Both the position numbers and the translations under genes were made by a program. The notes beneath the pieces are model-generated. The model was not told where the DNA came from, did not search any database, and saw only the letters and a program-made list of their open reading frames with translations. Below are positions 24,757-32,546 of a stretch of 64,000 nt of DNA, piece after piece. Location: NCBI GenBank assembly GCA_964511945.1, contig CAZEHO010000007.1:1-64000 (forward strand), written 5' to 3'. Numbering within the stretch: position 1 is the first letter of the stretch; each line of letters starts with the position of its first letter. The DNA comes from CAZEHO01 sp964511945 (GTDB lineage: Bacteria; Actinomycetota; Acidimicrobiia; Spongiisociales; UBA11373).

Positions 24757-25014
24757 GTGTTCTTGTGCCAGTTCTCCCTACAGGACGATGGGACGGCCGC
24801 GGCGGGGTTGGGGCCCCGCCCGGGTCAACAAACACAGCGTGTTCTTGTGCCAGAACTCCCCACAACACGACAAGACGGCCGCCCTGGGGTTGGGGCCCCA
24901 GGTTGCGGAGGAGGGCGGGGTTGGGGCCCCGCCTTGCGGAGGAGGGCGGGGTTGGGGCCCCGCCTTGCGGAGGAGGGCGGGGTTGGGGCCCCGCCCGGGT
25001 CAAACAAACACAGC
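24757..25014. repeat. interspersed hairpin element, copies A and B
   Basis: The 337-bp gap between the sigma operon and cca holds two head-to-tail copies (A 24757-24838, B 24839-25014) of an element. Each starts with GTGTTCTTGTGCCAG, continues through a GGGGTTGGGGCCCC hairpin and ends near AACAAACACAGC. GTTCT/AGAAC and GCGGGG/CCCCGC arms make two short stems. A third copy lies at 27773. Open frames crossing it are low-complexity and are not accepted as genes. The region sits between convergent genes, so it may also terminate transcription. Confidence 0.7.
24903..24995. repeat. three perfect 31-bp tandem repeats
   Basis: Three identical 31-bp units start with TTGCGGAGGAGGGCGG and end in GGGGCCCCGCC (24903, 24934, 24965). 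They lie inside copy B; copy C at 27837 has a single diverged unit. Identity among the units implies recent expansion or homogenisation. Confidence 0.85.
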
Positions 25015-25019
25015 AAGAG

Positions 25020-26420
25020 CTAGCCCGGAAGCCCCAACCCGCGTTCCGCAGCGAAGTTCTCCAGCAACTCGAACGCCTTCTCCTCTGAGTACGGCCCCTC
25101 GTCGAGGCGGTATTCGAGCAGCATGTCCATCGCTTCCCCGACGAGCGGACTGGGCTTGATCCCGAGGACCTCCATCACCGCGTGTCCGTCGATCGGGGGG
25201 CGAATCGCATCGAGCTCCTCTTGCTCGCGGAGTTCGGAGATCCGCCGCTCCATCTCGTCGATCCGATGGGTGATGGCGCGTTCCCGTCGCTTGTTGCGGG
25301 TGGTCACATCGCAGCGCACCAGCGCGTTCAGCCGGTCGAGGAGTGCTCCGGCATCCCGCACGTAGCGCCGCACCGCCCGGTCGGTCCAGCCCTGTTTGAA
25401 GGTGTGCGGCCGCATGTGGAGGTAGACAAGCTGGGCGATCGCCTCGACATCGTCCTTCGAGTACCGGAGCTCGCGGAGGCGGGCCCGGGTGAGCCGGGCG
25501 CCGACCACCTCGTGGTGATGGAAGCTGACACCGCCGGGGCCGAAGGCCCGGGTCTCCGGCTTCCCAACATCGTGGAACACGGCGGCGAGACGAGTGATCC
25601 GATCCGGTGGGCACTTCCCGACAACCGCAATGGTGTGCGCCAGGACGTCCTTGTGGTGATGTTCCGGGTCCTGCGCCAAAGCCAGGGCAGTGAGCTCCGG
25701 AAGGAACCGGGCGGCGAGCCCGCTATCGAAGAGGCCCCACAGGGCCGCTTCCACGTGGTCGCCCACGATCAGCTTGTCGAGTTCATCCCGGATCCGCTCG
25801 GCGCTGACGATATCGAGCCGGTCCCCGATCGCCCGCACTGCTGCCAGCGCATCAGGGTCCGGTTCGAACCCGAGTGAGGCCATGAACCGGAACAGGCGCA
25901 GCATGCGCAGCGGATCGTCGGAGAACGCGCTCTCGGGGTCCCGGGGAGTGCGCAAGACTCCCCGCCCGAGATCGACGAGACCGCCGCAAGGGTCGATCAC
26001 CTCGGGTTCGGGGAGCAGCCGCATTCCGGTGGCGTTGACTGTGAAGTCGCGGCGCGACAGGTCGGTGGCCGGGTCGTCCGCAAACGTCACGTTCGGCTTA
26101 CGGCTCTCATCCCGGTAGATCTCGTTCCGGAAAGTGGTGACCTCGATGGTCTCACCATCTTTCATCGCCCCAACGGTGCCGAAGTCTTTGCCGACCGTGA
26201 AGACGGTGTCGGCCCAGCCCCGCAACAGCTCCTCGATACGGTCGGGGCGGGCGTCGGTGGCGAAATCGTATTCCACGTCCTCGCGAATCTTGCCCAGCAG
26301 CGCATCCCGCACTGAGCCCCCGACCAGGATCAGATCATGACCGCCGTCTGCAAAGCGGCCGGCCAATTGCGCCGGTATGCCGTCGGCGCGGAGCAGGGGT
26401 TCGAGCCGGGCGGGAATCAC
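25020..26420 (-). CDS. cca: CCA tRNA nucleotidyltransferase
   Basis: A 466-residue class II tRNA nucleotidyltransferase with an HD domain. It adds or repairs the 3'-CCA end of tRNAs in the cytoplasm. Motifs: LVGGSVRDALLG (32-43), EYDFATDARP (about 49-58), RRDFTVNATGMRL, DDPLRMLRLFRFM, and HD residues in VFHDVGKPET. The catalytic DxD reads E-Y-D, with Glu in place of the first Asp. The start is GTG. The position close to the sigma/trx/par block is normal for actinobacteria. Confidence 0.92.
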   Translation of the reverse strand: MIPARLEPLLRADGIPAQLAGRFADGGHDLILVGGSVRDALLGKIREDVEYDFATDARPDRIEELLRGWADTVFTVGKDFGTVGAMKDGETIEVTTFRNEIYRDESRKPNVTFADDPATDLSRRDFTVNATGMRLLPEPEVIDPCGGLVDLGRGVLRTPRDPESAFSDDPLRMLRLFRFMASLGFEPDPDALAAVRAIGDRLDIVSAERIRDELDKLIVGDHVEAALWGLFDSGLAARFLPELTALALAQDPEHHHKDVLAHTIAVVGKCPPDRITRLAAVFHDVGKPETRAFGPGGVSFHHHEVVGARLTRARLRELRYSKDDVEAIAQLVYLHMRPHTFKQGWTDRAVRRYVRDAGALLDRLNALVRCDVTTRNKRRERAITHRIDEMERRISELREQEELDAIRPPIDGHAVMEVLGIKPSPLVGEAMDMLLEYRLDEGPYSEEKAFELLENFAAERGLGLPG

Positions 26421-26535
26421 GGGATCAATCGTAGAGGCGCTGCGACGAGCTCCTCGGGTCTTGCTCTGAGCGATTCGCGGATAGCTACCGGCTGCGCCGG
26501 CCCCCCACCTCCGGCCGGCACCCGGGCGCTGCTCT

Positions 26536-27642
26536 CTACCCCACCAACCCTCGCTGCCGGGCCCGGACCTTCAGATCACCGGGCCTGGTGGCGTGGCGGA
26601 GCGCCTCGTCCATTGCGATCACCCCGCCGGCGAGCAGTTCGAGAATCGAATCGTCGAAGCTCTGCATGCCGTAGTACTCACCTTCACGGATCACATCGGG
26701 GATCTCATGTGTGGAGTCCGGATCGCCGATCCGATCTGCCGCCCGCTCCGTATTGATCAGCACTTCCACCGCCGGAACCCGGCCATGACCGTCGGCTCGC
26801 GCGATGAGCCGCTGGCTGACGATGCCGCGCAAAGTGGCGGCCAGGAGCAGCCGGATCTGGCGCTGCTGGCTGCCGGTGAAAAAGTCCAGGATCCGGTTGA
26901 TCGTCTCGGTCGCATCCAGTGTGTGAAGCGACGAGAGCACCAGGTGGCCGGTCTCGGCCGCCTTGAGCGCGGCATCGATCGTGTCGACATCGCGCATCTC
27001 CCCAACCATGATCACGTCGGGGTCCTGGCGGAGAACCCGTCGCATAGCCTCAGCGAAACTTCCCGTGTCCAGTCCGACCTCTCGCTGGCTCACGATGGCG
27101 AGTTTGTCGGGATGCATCACCTCGATCGGGTCCTCGATCGTGATGATGTTCACCCGGCGCTCCCGATTGATGGCATCAACCATGGCAGCGAGCGTTGTGG
27201 ACTTCCCGGACCCAGTGGGGCCGGTGATGAGGATCAACCCGCGTGGCTCACGGACGAGGCGATCAAGTACCGGGGGCAGGCCGAGCTTGCTGAACGTGGT
27301 CTCTGGAGGCAGCACAACCCGAATCGCAATGCTGAGCACCCCACGCTGGCGGAACGCGTTAACCCGGAACCGGCCCGGGCCACCGTTCCCGTAGGCAAAG
27401 TCGGCCTCGTGTCCGGCGGCGAACTCGCCTTTCACATATTCGGGCATCAGTGCCTGCAGATATGCCTCGGCCGCCGCATCGTTCACCGGCTCGTAAGGCG
27501 TGAAGTGGAGATCACCGTCCACCCTCAAGACCGGCGGGGTCCCCACCTTGAGATGGAGATCGCTGGCTCGCGAGTACACGGCTTCCTCGAGCAGCGTATG
27601 AATCGGCGGAAGCGGGCGCGACCCGCTGGCTGGAACGGTCAT
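26536..27642 (-). CDS. pilT: PilT/PilU-type retraction ATPase
   Basis: A 368-residue hexameric secretion ATPase of the PilT family, which powers type IV pilus retraction at the inner face of the membrane. It shows SRASDLHLKVG near residue 25, Walker A GPTGSGKST, Asp-box EDPIEVMHPD, Walker B PDVIMVGEMRD, the His-box SSLHTLDATETINR, and a C-terminal GMQSFDDSI segment as in PilT/PilU. No other pilus gene is in the window, so the machine must be encoded elsewhere if functional. It is upstream of cca on the same strand. Confidence 0.9.
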   Translation of the reverse strand: MTVPASGSRPLPPIHTLLEEAVYSRASDLHLKVGTPPVLRVDGDLHFTPYEPVNDAAAEAYLQALMPEYVKGEFAAGHEADFAYGNGGPGRFRVNAFRQRGVLSIAIRVVLPPETTFSKLGLPPVLDRLVREPRGLILITGPTGSGKSTTLAAMVDAINRERRVNIITIEDPIEVMHPDKLAIVSQREVGLDTGSFAEAMRRVLRQDPDVIMVGEMRDVDTIDAALKAAETGHLVLSSLHTLDATETINRILDFFTGSQQRQIRLLLAATLRGIVSQRLIARADGHGRVPAVEVLINTERAADRIGDPDSTHEIPDVIREGEYYGMQSFDDSILELLAGGVIAMDEALRHATRPGDLKVRARQRGLVG

Positions 27643-27689
27643 CGAGGACCCTATCGGCCGGCCGGAGGGTGGCCTTGACGGGAACGGCC

Positions 27690-27732
27690 AACGTCAGCTA
27701 TCAGCTGTCAGAAATCAGCTGTGAGCTGATAG
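27690..27732. repeat. palindromic heptad array
   Basis: Heptads AGCTATC AGCTGTC and three more keep a 7-bp phase. The outer parts CTATCAGCT (27698) and AGCTGATAG (27724) form a 9-bp stem. It lies between pilT and the interspersed element copy C. Confidence 0.6.
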
Positions 27733-27772
27733 CGGCAAGCGACGAGCCCAAGCCGCGCTGTCCAGCGACAGC

Positions 27773-27882
27773 GCGTTCTTGTGCCAGAACTCCCCGCAAC
27801 ACGATGGGACAGCCGCCGCGGGGTTCGGGCCCCACGTTGCGGAGGAGGATGGGGTTGGGGCCCCATCCGGGCAAACAGCAAA
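27773..27882. repeat. interspersed hairpin element, copy C
   Basis: The third copy of the element seen at 24757 starts with GCGTTCTTGTGCCAGAAC. It has two hairpins around GGGCCCC and one diverged 31-bp unit (27837-27867), and it ends near GGGCAAACAGC. It lies between the deacetylase and pilT genes, and heptads precede it as at the first locus. Confidence 0.7.
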
Positions 27883-27886
27883 CCTC

Positions 27887-27907
27887 CTCCCGAACTCCTC
27901 TCGGGAG
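27887..27907 (-). terminator. hairpin after deacetylase gene
   Basis: CTCCCGA (27887-27893) pairs with TCGGGAG (27901-27907) immediately after the stop codon of the minus-strand deacetylase. It is related to the hairpin at 21002. Confidence 0.5.
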
Positions 27908-27908
27908 C

Positions 27909-28916
27909 TCAGATCTCCCACGTCTTGGCGTGGTGGTTCGCCGCCAGTTCGAGCATGTGGAACGCCCGGCGCGGTGACTCATCCCCGGTGAGGTCCGGGA
28001 ACTCGCCGTCCACCCCACGAATCGTTGCCGCCACCGAGTTGGTGATGGCGTTGAGGTCGTATCCACCCTCCAGCGTGAACAGAACCCGGCCCTGGCCAAC
28101 GATCTCTGTGATCCGGTACGCCATCCGGCCGTAATCGGCCTCGCGCAGGCGCAGATCCGCCAACTGGTCGTCGGCATGGGCGTCGTACCCGGCACTCACC
28201 ATGATCCAATCCGGGTCGAACGACTTCAGGACCGGAAGCACCAGCCGTTCCCAGGCCGACTCGTACACATCACCGGCCGTGCCCGCCGGGAAGGGGAGGT
28301 TGAGGGTGTATCCGTCGCCGGCCCCGCTGCCGACTTCATCCAGCCAACCCGACCCTGGATAAAACGGGTACTCGTGCATCGAGACGTACAGCACGTCGGG
28401 CCGGTCGTAGAAGAACACCTGGGTGGCGTTGCCGTGATGCACGTCCCAATCGACGATCGCAACCCGGTCGCCAGCCCGGGCTGCGTGCTCGGCAGCGATC
28501 CCGATGTTGTTGAACACGCAGAAACCCATGGCCCGATCGGGTTCGGCGTGGTGCCCCGGCGGGCGTACCGCGAGGAAGGCAGCTTCGCCCTCACCGTCGC
28601 GCAACGCGTCGACCGCGGCGATCCCGGCACCGGCCGCATGCAGCGAAGCTTCCCAGGAATCAGCCGACACGATCGTGTCTGGATCCAGCGGACCACCCCC
28701 GGCCCGGCAGAAATCGCGGATTCCTCGGACGTAGGGAGGGATATGGACCGTTGTCAGGTCGTCGATGGTGGCTTCGGGGGCATCACGTTCATCGACGTCC
28801 ACCCCGGCATTGCGGGTGCCGTCGACGGCGGCGGGCAGCCGGGCAGACCGCTCCGGGTGCCAACGCCCCGGATCGTGCTTGAGGCAGGCCTCGTGCCCGT
28901 AGACCAGGAGTCGCAT
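27909..28916 (-). CDS. histone-deacetylase-family amidohydrolase
   Basis: A 335-residue zinc-dependent deacetylase of the arginase/HDAC fold (AcuC/class II-like). The zinc and catalytic residues are visible: RPPGHHAEP, DWDVHHGN (near 156), SAGYDAH and EGGYDL with the catalytic Tyr. Bacterial members remove acetyl groups from lysines or from acetylpolyamines, and the substrate cannot be decided here. The ATG start matches the family start (MRLLVYGHEACLKHDPG). It is divergent from a GNAT acetyltransferase, an interesting pairing of possible writer and eraser activities. Confidence 0.9.
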   Translation of the reverse strand: MRLLVYGHEACLKHDPGRWHPERSARLPAAVDGTRNAGVDVDERDAPEATIDDLTTVHIPPYVRGIRDFCRAGGGPLDPDTIVSADSWEASLHAAGAGIAAVDALRDGEGEAAFLAVRPPGHHAEPDRAMGFCVFNNIGIAAEHAARAGDRVAIVDWDVHHGNATQVFFYDRPDVLYVSMHEYPFYPGSGWLDEVGSGAGDGYTLNLPFPAGTAGDVYESAWERLVLPVLKSFDPDWIMVSAGYDAHADDQLADLRLREADYGRMAYRITEIVGQGRVLFTLEGGYDLNAITNSVAATIRGVDGEFPDLTGDESPRRAFHMLELAANHHAKTWEI

Positions 28917-29044
28917 TGGCCCCCACTCTCGCGCATCTGTGTTCCGCAGATGTCATCCGGCTGAGGGACTTTCGGCCGGATATACCATTCGCGCTGATCA
29001 GGACCGGCCGCTAACCGCATCTCCGGAAGGGGGCGCCGAGCGTC

Positions 29045-29130
29045 CGTTCTCTGTTCACAGTCCTCAGCTGTCGAATGACGGAGACTGAGAACTGAAGACC
29101 GGCAACGGACAACAGATGGACGGTGGCGAA
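29045..29130. repeat. heptad repeat array
   Basis: About 85 bp with 7-bp phase: GTTCTCT GTTCACA units on the left, then GAGACTG AGAACTG units carrying AC-n-G in phase. The 17-nt string CTGAGAACTGAAGACCG recurs at 49764. It fills the divergent gap between deacetylase and GNAT genes. Confidence 0.55.
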
Positions 29131-29158
29131 ACGTGAACGGGAGTAGAGGACCGATCCT

Positions 29159-29866
29159 GTGACGGTCAGGACCGAGGGTGCGTGGCCGGGACCGGTCACC
29201 CTCCGCCGCGGGTGGTCGCGGGCGACGGCGCGGCCCTGGAACGACGCAACTCCCATGGCGCATCTCCGGATCATCCGCGGGAGTGCGGACTTCACGGCGG
29301 CATGCGCAGCAACACTCGGCGAACTGGGAGCTGAGGCGACGCTCTCGCCACCGCTGCCGGTGAGTGCTCAGCGAATGTGGCTCGAGGCCGGCTTCGAGCA
29401 GCATTCCCGGTTGCTGCTGCTGCGCCGGGAACTGGAGGATGTCCCCGCTCCCGATCACCTGATCTCAAGTGGAACTGCCGACGACCTCGAGGAGGCGCTT
29501 CGCATCGATGCCGACGCCTTCGAAGAATTCTGGCGATTCGATCGGGCGGCGATGACCGAGGCAATGGAATCGACTCCTCGTTCGATCCTTCATGTGATTC
29601 GTAAGTCCGACGGGACTCTTGGGGGGTTCTGCGTCACCGGCATGGGGCAGGTGATCGGGTATCTGCAGCGGGTCGCGGTAGGTCCAGAGTGGCAGCGACG
29701 CGGCATTGGACGATCGCTCGTGAGGACCGCCGCCCGCTGGGCACGCCGCAACGGAGCGCGCGCGATCGTCCTCAACACACAGGCAAACAACCTGCCGGCT
29801 CTGCAGTTGTACGAAGATGAGGGCTACCAGGTGATGAGCGATGACCTCGCCGTCCTGCGAAAGTAG
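29159..29866 (+). CDS. GNAT N-acetyltransferase
   Basis: A 235-residue GNAT protein. The C-terminal half contains the acetyl-CoA loop (VAVGPEWQRRGIGRSLV), then LNTQANNLPALQLYEDEGY. The N-terminal half starts with a RPWND segment and an AGFEQHSRLLLLRREL strand pattern shared with actinobacterial GNAT proteins near the origin. That is why I prefer the GTG at 29159 (AGAGGA upstream) to the internal ATG at 29255. The substrate is unknown; RimI-like protein acetylation is one possibility. The DegV gene follows after 22 nt. Confidence 0.8.
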   Translation: MTVRTEGAWPGPVTLRRGWSRATARPWNDATPMAHLRIIRGSADFTAACAATLGELGAEATLSPPLPVSAQRMWLEAGFEQHSRLLLLRRELEDVPAPDHLISSGTADDLEEALRIDADAFEEFWRFDRAAMTEAMESTPRSILHVIRKSDGTLGGFCVTGMGQVIGYLQRVAVGPEWQRRGIGRSLVRTAARWARRNGARAIVLNTQANNLPALQLYEDEGYQVMSDDLAVLRK

Positions 29867-29888
29867 AGCCCGAAATGGAGCCGAACGC

Positions 29889-30722
29889 ATGATTCGTGTC
29901 GTCACCGATTCCTCGTGTGACCTCCCAAGGGAGCTGGCAGACGAATTCCGCATCGCCGTCGTCCCGCTGACGATTCGGTTCGGCGACGAGGAGTACATCG
30001 ACGGCGTCGACCTCAGCGTGGCCGAATTCTGGGAGAAGGTGGACCAGGCCGAAGCCCTCCCCGAGACCGCTACCCCCTCCGTTGGGCGCTTCGGTGAGGC
30101 CTACCGGAGCCTGGTGTCGGAGGGAGCCGACGGAATCGTCGCTGTGTGCATCTCCGAGAAGCTGAGCGCCACCGCGCAGTCGGCCCGCATGGCGGCCGAA
30201 CAGGTGACGGCCGGGGTGCCGATCACTGTGATCGATTCGGCGACGGTCACCCTCGGGCTTGGATACGCAGCCATCGCCGCCGCCGAGCGGGCTGCCGCCG
30301 GAGCCGGGATCGAAGCGGTCGAAGCTGCTGCTCGCGAAGCCGCAGCCCGCAGTGATGTGTACGTGGTGCTCGACACACTCGACCACCTGCATCGGGGCGG
30401 CAGGATCGGCGGCGCCCAGGCGTTCATCGGCGACGTTCTCAAGGTGAAGCCGCTCATCACGGTCCAGGACGGAGAGGTTCAAGCTGCAGGCCGGACCCGG
30501 ACCCGAAAGCGCGCCGTTGCCGCCATCCTCGATCACATCGACGAAATCGCCCCTCGCGTCGAGCGGATCGGCGTGGTGCACTCGGGCTCTGCCGAACTGG
30601 AGACCGTCGTTGCCAAGGCCGCCGAGGTATCCGGAGAGGATCCGATCGTTGCCCGGCTCGGCCCGGTCGTCGGGACGCACACCGGGCCCGGAGTCCTCGG
30701 GGTCGTGTCCCTGCTCCGATAG
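29889..30722 (+). CDS. DegV family fatty-acid-binding protein
   Basis: A 277-residue DegV/FakB-type protein with the characteristic VTDSSCDLP start and TATPSVGRF, HRGGRIGG and THTGPGVLGV motifs. The family binds a fatty acid and presents it to FakA kinase for phosphorylation; no fakA is in the window. The ATG at 29889 is chosen because the family always starts with the first strand IRVVTDSS. It probably shares a transcript with the upstream GNAT gene. Confidence 0.92.
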   Translation: MIRVVTDSSCDLPRELADEFRIAVVPLTIRFGDEEYIDGVDLSVAEFWEKVDQAEALPETATPSVGRFGEAYRSLVSEGADGIVAVCISEKLSATAQSARMAAEQVTAGVPITVIDSATVTLGLGYAAIAAAERAAAGAGIEAVEAAAREAAARSDVYVVLDTLDHLHRGGRIGGAQAFIGDVLKVKPLITVQDGEVQAAGRTRTRKRAVAAILDHIDEIAPRVERIGVVHSGSAELETVVAKAAEVSGEDPIVARLGPVVGTHTGPGVLGVVSLLR

Positions 30723-30728
30723 CCCCGG

Positions 30729-30734
30729 TAGCGT
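30729..30734 (+). promoter_or_regulatory. -10 element of SigM-like gene
   Basis: TAGCGT ends 8 nt before the ATG at 30743, and no Shine-Dalgarno is present. Likely leaderless. Confidence 0.5.
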
Positions 30735-30742
30735 GGTCGCCG

Positions 30743-31321
30743 ATGGCCAGCCGAGCCCGATCCGACGCTGAACTCATCGAGCGGTATCTCGCCGGGGACG
30801 TCGCCGCCTTCGACGAGTTGATGCGAGCTCATGAGGACCGGATCTTCGCCGTGTGCTTGCGGATGCTGCGGGATCGGGAGACGGCTCTGGATGCGACCCA
30901 GGAGACCTTCATCACAGTGTTCCGCAAGGCATCGTCGTTCGCAGGCCGTTCTGCCTTTGGGACCTGGCTCTACCGGGTGGCGGTGAACACCTGCTACGAC
31001 ACCCTGCGGCGGCAGGGCCGCAAGCCGACAGAAGCGCTCCCCGAGCACACCGACCCGCCCGACCCCACCGCCGAGGACAATCTCGCCGCCGCCGAACTGC
31101 GTCCGGAGATCGAGACGGCACTCGAGGCGCTGCCGGAAGAGTTCCGGGCTGCCGTTGTGCTGTCCGACCTCGAGGGACTGGCTCTGCACACCGTTTCCGA
31201 GGCTCTCGGGGTGCCCGTGGGCACGGTGAAGTCACGCGTGTTCCGGGGCCGGCGGTTACTCGCTGAGCAACTCGGGAACCTTCGAGGCCCCTCCGGCCCT
31301 CAAAGAGACGAAGCACCATGA
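30743..31321 (+). CDS. sigM: SigM-like ECF sigma factor
   Basis: A 192-residue ECF sigma factor. Region 2: AFDELMRAHEDRIFAVCLRM and ATQETFITVFRKASSF. Region 4: ALPEEFRAAVVLSDLEGLAL and VPVGTVKSRVFRGRRLL. Its position before trxB-trxA and near cwlM is that of actinobacterial sigM, which controls envelope or oxidative stress genes. The downstream membrane protein overlaps by ATGA and is the likely anti-sigma factor. The symbol rests on synteny plus domain content. Confidence 0.88.
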   Translation: MASRARSDAELIERYLAGDVAAFDELMRAHEDRIFAVCLRMLRDRETALDATQETFITVFRKASSFAGRSAFGTWLYRVAVNTCYDTLRRQGRKPTEALPEHTDPPDPTAEDNLAAAELRPEIETALEALPEEFRAAVVLSDLEGLALHTVSEALGVPVGTVKSRVFRGRRLLAEQLGNLRGPSGPQRDEAP

Positions 31322-32190
31322 CGAACTTCGACCCCGAGCTCATCGCGGCCCTCGCCGAAGGCACCCTCGAGCCTGCTGAGGCCGAGGCGCTCGAGCGGGC
31401 CATCGCCGCCGATCCCGCAGCCGCCGCCGACCTGGCGGCTCAGCGGGAGGCACTGGCGATGCTCCGGGATGCCCCCGACGTGGTCCTGTCGATCGAGGAG
31501 AGTCACGAGTTGCGGGCCGGCGTCGCCGAGGCGCTCGGGATCGAGCTGGCACCGGCCACTCCCCCACCTGCAAAGGACCGCCGGCAAGTCCCCTGGCCGG
31601 CAATCGCCGTCGCAGGGGCTTCGCTGGTTGCGCTGGTCGCCATCATCCCCACGATCGGCATGCTCACCACCGGCAGCGACGACGCCGGAGACGTCGCGTT
31701 GCCGGCGGCCACCGTTGCACAGGAAGAGGCCGCCGTCGCCGAGTCGGAGACCTTCGGGACCGCCCGTGAGGGCGCAGATGCCGACAACGCCGCTCCAACC
31801 ACGACTCCGGCAGCCTTGCCCCAGGAAGCACCCGAAGCCATGCTGGAGGCCGACACCGCCCAGGACGATATGGCAGCCGACGGGGCCGGCGTTTCCACCA
31901 CGATGGCACCCTCACTTGAGTTCCCATTGATCGACGTCGACCCGGCGCTGGCCAGGACACTCGAGGACTTCGCCGCTCTACGCGCGGCAGCGGATCCGGC
32001 CATCGAGATCTGCCGCCCCGAAGCTGTGGCAACCCTCGGTGAAGAACTGGCCGGTGACCTCACCGCCACCCTCACCATGCTCGAGAACGGCACCGAAGCG
32101 GTTGTGTGGTTCGTCCCGGGCTTCGAGACGCTCATGGAGGCCGCCGCCTTCGACAGCGCCGACTGCTCATTGCTGTTCATCAACGGCTGA
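31318..32190 (+). CDS. putative membrane anti-sigma factor
   Basis: A 290-residue single-pass membrane protein. The N-terminal cytoplasmic helical region (about 1-85; DPELIAALAEGTLEPAEAEALE) resembles anti-sigma zinc-less domains. A TM helix is at about 96-120, followed by an acidic, Ala/Thr-rich linker and a C-terminal domain of about 85 residues with two Cys (EICRPEA, SADCSLLF) that could form a disulfide. No HxxxCxxC zinc motif is seen. Gene overlap with the sigma factor supports an anti-sigma role. Confidence 0.7.
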   Translation: MTNFDPELIAALAEGTLEPAEAEALERAIAADPAAAADLAAQREALAMLRDAPDVVLSIEESHELRAGVAEALGIELAPATPPPAKDRRQVPWPAIAVAGASLVALVAIIPTIGMLTTGSDDAGDVALPAATVAQEEAAVAESETFGTAREGADADNAAPTTTPAALPQEAPEAMLEADTAQDDMAADGAGVSTTMAPSLEFPLIDVDPALARTLEDFAALRAAADPAIEICRPEAVATLGEELAGDLTATLTMLENGTEAVVWFVPGFETLMEAAAFDSADCSLLFING

Positions 32191-32210
32191 GGCAGCCTCC
32201 GGCCGACGAC

Positions 32211-32216
32211 TATCCT
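32211..32216 (+). promoter_or_regulatory. -10 element before membrane gene/trxB
   Basis: TATCCT ends 9 nt before the GTG at 32226. It fits the leaderless pattern and could drive the membrane protein, trxB and trxA. Confidence 0.45.
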
Positions 32217-32225
32217 CAGCTCATC

Positions 32226-32546
32226 GTGGACGATTTCCCGACACGCATCCCTGAAATGCTCGAGTCGGCCACCGGCCGGGTCCGCGCGATGACCGTCGAT
32301 CGCGCAAAGAAGATCATCACGATCCTCTCTCTGGGCCTGGTCGCCCTCACCTTGGTGAGTTTTGCGCTCATCTTCCTGTTCGTCGGAATCATGCGGATTC
32401 TCGGCGAGTTGACCTACAAGGTCTGCGACTGCGCCAGCTATATGGAGATCACCTACGCCATCGTGGGGGGACTATTCCTGCTGGTCGGTGCGTTCTTGTG
32501 GAGGAAGAGAATTGCAAAGCCAGGTGAGGAACCGACTGATGAATGA
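32226..32546 (+). CDS. small two-helix membrane protein
   Basis: A 106-residue protein with a short basic N-terminal helix (VRAMTVDRAKK) and two transmembrane helices (about 36-62 and 78-98). A short loop with two Cys (KVCDCASY) lies between them. The GTG start matches a TATCCT hexamer 9 nt upstream; upstream in-frame codons look non-coding. It overlaps trxB by 8 nt. The two adjacent cysteines next to the thioredoxin genes suggest a redox partner role, but this is inference only. Confidence 0.65.
   Translation: MDDFPTRIPEMLESATGRVRAMTVDRAKKIITILSLGLVALTLVSFALIFLFVGIMRILGELTYKVCDCASYMEITYAIVGGLFLLVGAFLWRKRIAKPGEEPTDE

Noticed and set aside
24903..24995. Possible CRISPR array
   Set aside because: Units are directly adjacent with no spacers and no cas genes are nearby.
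24502..25159. Open frames crossing the 31-bp tandem repeats
   Set aside because: Translated repeats give low-complexity Gly/Pro/Arg strings in every frame. The 31-bp unit is not a multiple of 3.
26380..26420. GGTTCGAG-like T-loop of a tRNA
   Set aside because: It lies within the 5' end of cca and no acceptor or anticodon stems can be formed around it.
29255..29866. Shorter GNAT start at the internal ATG
   Set aside because: The RPWND segment upstream belongs to the family N-terminus, so the GTG at 29159 is better.
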